This document shows positions 22,904 through 23,278 of a DNA stretch of 23,278 nt, piece after piece. The DNA is from Bacteroidia bacterium (GTDB taxonomy: Bacteria > Bacteroidota > Bacteroidia > NS11-12g > UBA955), in the NCBI GenBank assembly GCA_020848595.1, contig JADLHV010000133.1, positions 1-23,278 on the forward strand, given 5' to 3'. Made by a program: the position numbers and the translations under genes. Each line of letters begins with the position of its first letter. Positions within the stretch are counted from its first letter, which is position 1. The notes under the pieces are model-generated. The model saw only the letters and a list, made by a program, of their open reading frames with translations. It was not told the origin of the DNA and did no database searches.

Positions 22904-23278
22904 ATGGACTTAACACAGTTAAAAAATGCCAGAGTATTAGTAACCGGTGGGGCTGGTTTTATTGGAAACAATTTAGTTAGGCGCTTATTGCAAAACGATG
23001 TTTCCCAAATTGTTATCATGGATAACCAGTCTTCGGGCATGGCTGTGTTTCTACCCAATGATCCAAGAATTATTTTTGTGGGTATGGATATCGACAAAAT
23101 GGATAAATTGAATTTCGTAATTAATCAGCATGAGTTCGATTATGTATTTCATTTGGCAGCACATTTTGCTAATCAAAATTCGGTTGATCACCCATTTAGT
23201 GATATTCAAACAAATATTGTTGGTACGGTTAGTCTTTTAGAAATATTGAAGTTTCATAAGAGTTTAAGAAAATTTGTA
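22904..23278 (+). CDS. NAD-dependent sugar epimerase/dehydratase (SDR family), 3' end outside window
   Basis: 125 residues are visible, ATG at 22904, no stop before the window end. The start RVLVTGGAGFIGNNLVRRLL carries the extended-SDR TGGxGFIG motif binding NAD(P) at about residues 13-20. NQSSGM, VGMDIDK and FHLAAHFANQNSVDHPFSDIQTNIVGT follow, matching UDP-glucose 4-epimerase, dTDP-glucose dehydratase and UDP-glucuronate decarboxylase relatives; the Tyr-x-x-x-Lys catalytic part lies beyond the window. It would interconvert nucleotide sugars for surface glycans. It may lead a further polysaccharide operon to the right. It diverges from the S41 protease across 251 bases. Confidence 0.9.
   Translation, partial: MDLTQLKNARVLVTGGAGFIGNNLVRRLLQNDVSQIVIMDNQSSGMAVFLPNDPRIIFVGMDIDKMDKLNFVINQHEFDYVFHLAAHFANQNSVDHPFSDIQTNIVGTVSLLEILKFHKSLRKFV

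Noticed and set aside
22900..23097. Minus-strand reading frame opposite the epimerase start
   Set aside because: It is antisense to a clear Rossmann-fold gene and has no promoter or protein-like features.
1..23278. tRNA, rRNA, CRISPR, insertion sequences, phage or toxin-antitoxin genes
   Set aside because: Read on both strands; no tRNA-like loops, direct-repeat arrays, transposase motifs or terminal repeats were seen.

Overview
The window is low-GC DNA (roughly one third G+C by eye) from a member of the Bacteroidota. Four things point there: a type IX secretion (T9SS) C-terminal sorting domain on a large secreted metalloprotease; promoter boxes of the Bacteroidota TAnnTTTG type in front of most transcription units; no obvious Shine-Dalgarno sequences; and families largely confined to that phylum (DUF4292, DUF2452, the OstA-like protein, a DUF2795 protein). 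No rRNA, tRNA, IS element, phage gene or CRISPR array was seen. Overall it reads as chromosomal core sequence rather than an island.

Left block (1-7743, minus strand): one tightly packed, probably co-transcribed series, in transcription order DUF2452 protein, polysaccharide flippase, dUTPase (dut), NDP-sugar nucleotidyltransferase, TPR lipoprotein, DUF4292 lipoprotein, EnvC-like murein hydrolase activator, and a 3-hydroxyacyl-CoA dehydrogenase that runs off the left edge. The theme is envelope building: sugar activation, lipid-linked sugar transport, outer-membrane lipoproteins and peptidoglycan remodelling. The TPR gene carries an in-frame TAA exactly inside a TPR repeat, so it is either a very recent pseudogene, a sequence error or a readthrough case. 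Several junctions are 4-base start/stop overlaps and several starts are TTG or GTG.

Middle block (7777-14346): a lipoprotein glutathione peroxidase (plus); a two-gene unit of unknown function made of a secreted 488-residue protein and a multi-pass membrane protein (minus); the ribosome-associated GTPase HflX (plus); a small possibly STAS/SpoIIAA-like protein (minus); a 409-residue protein of no recognised family (plus); and a small acidic DUF2795 protein (minus). A 352-base intergenic stretch (12444-12795) holds two adjacent perfect palindromes.

Right block (14444-23278): a 901-residue T9SS-exported, metzincin-like metalloprotease with an IPT/TIG domain and PKD repeats (minus), with its own promoter inside the end of tilS; tilS (minus) diverging from an OstA/LptA-like LPS-transport protein (plus), with -7 boxes one base apart; a TSUP-family permease and an S41 C-terminal processing protease in one unit (minus); and the start of an NAD-dependent sugar epimerase/dehydratase (plus) cut by the right edge.

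I found no clear new multi-gene system. The best leads are the in-frame stop in the TPR gene, the interleaved divergent promoters and near-leaderless starts, the heavy use of TTG starts, and the unrecognised 409-residue protein with the palindromes upstream.
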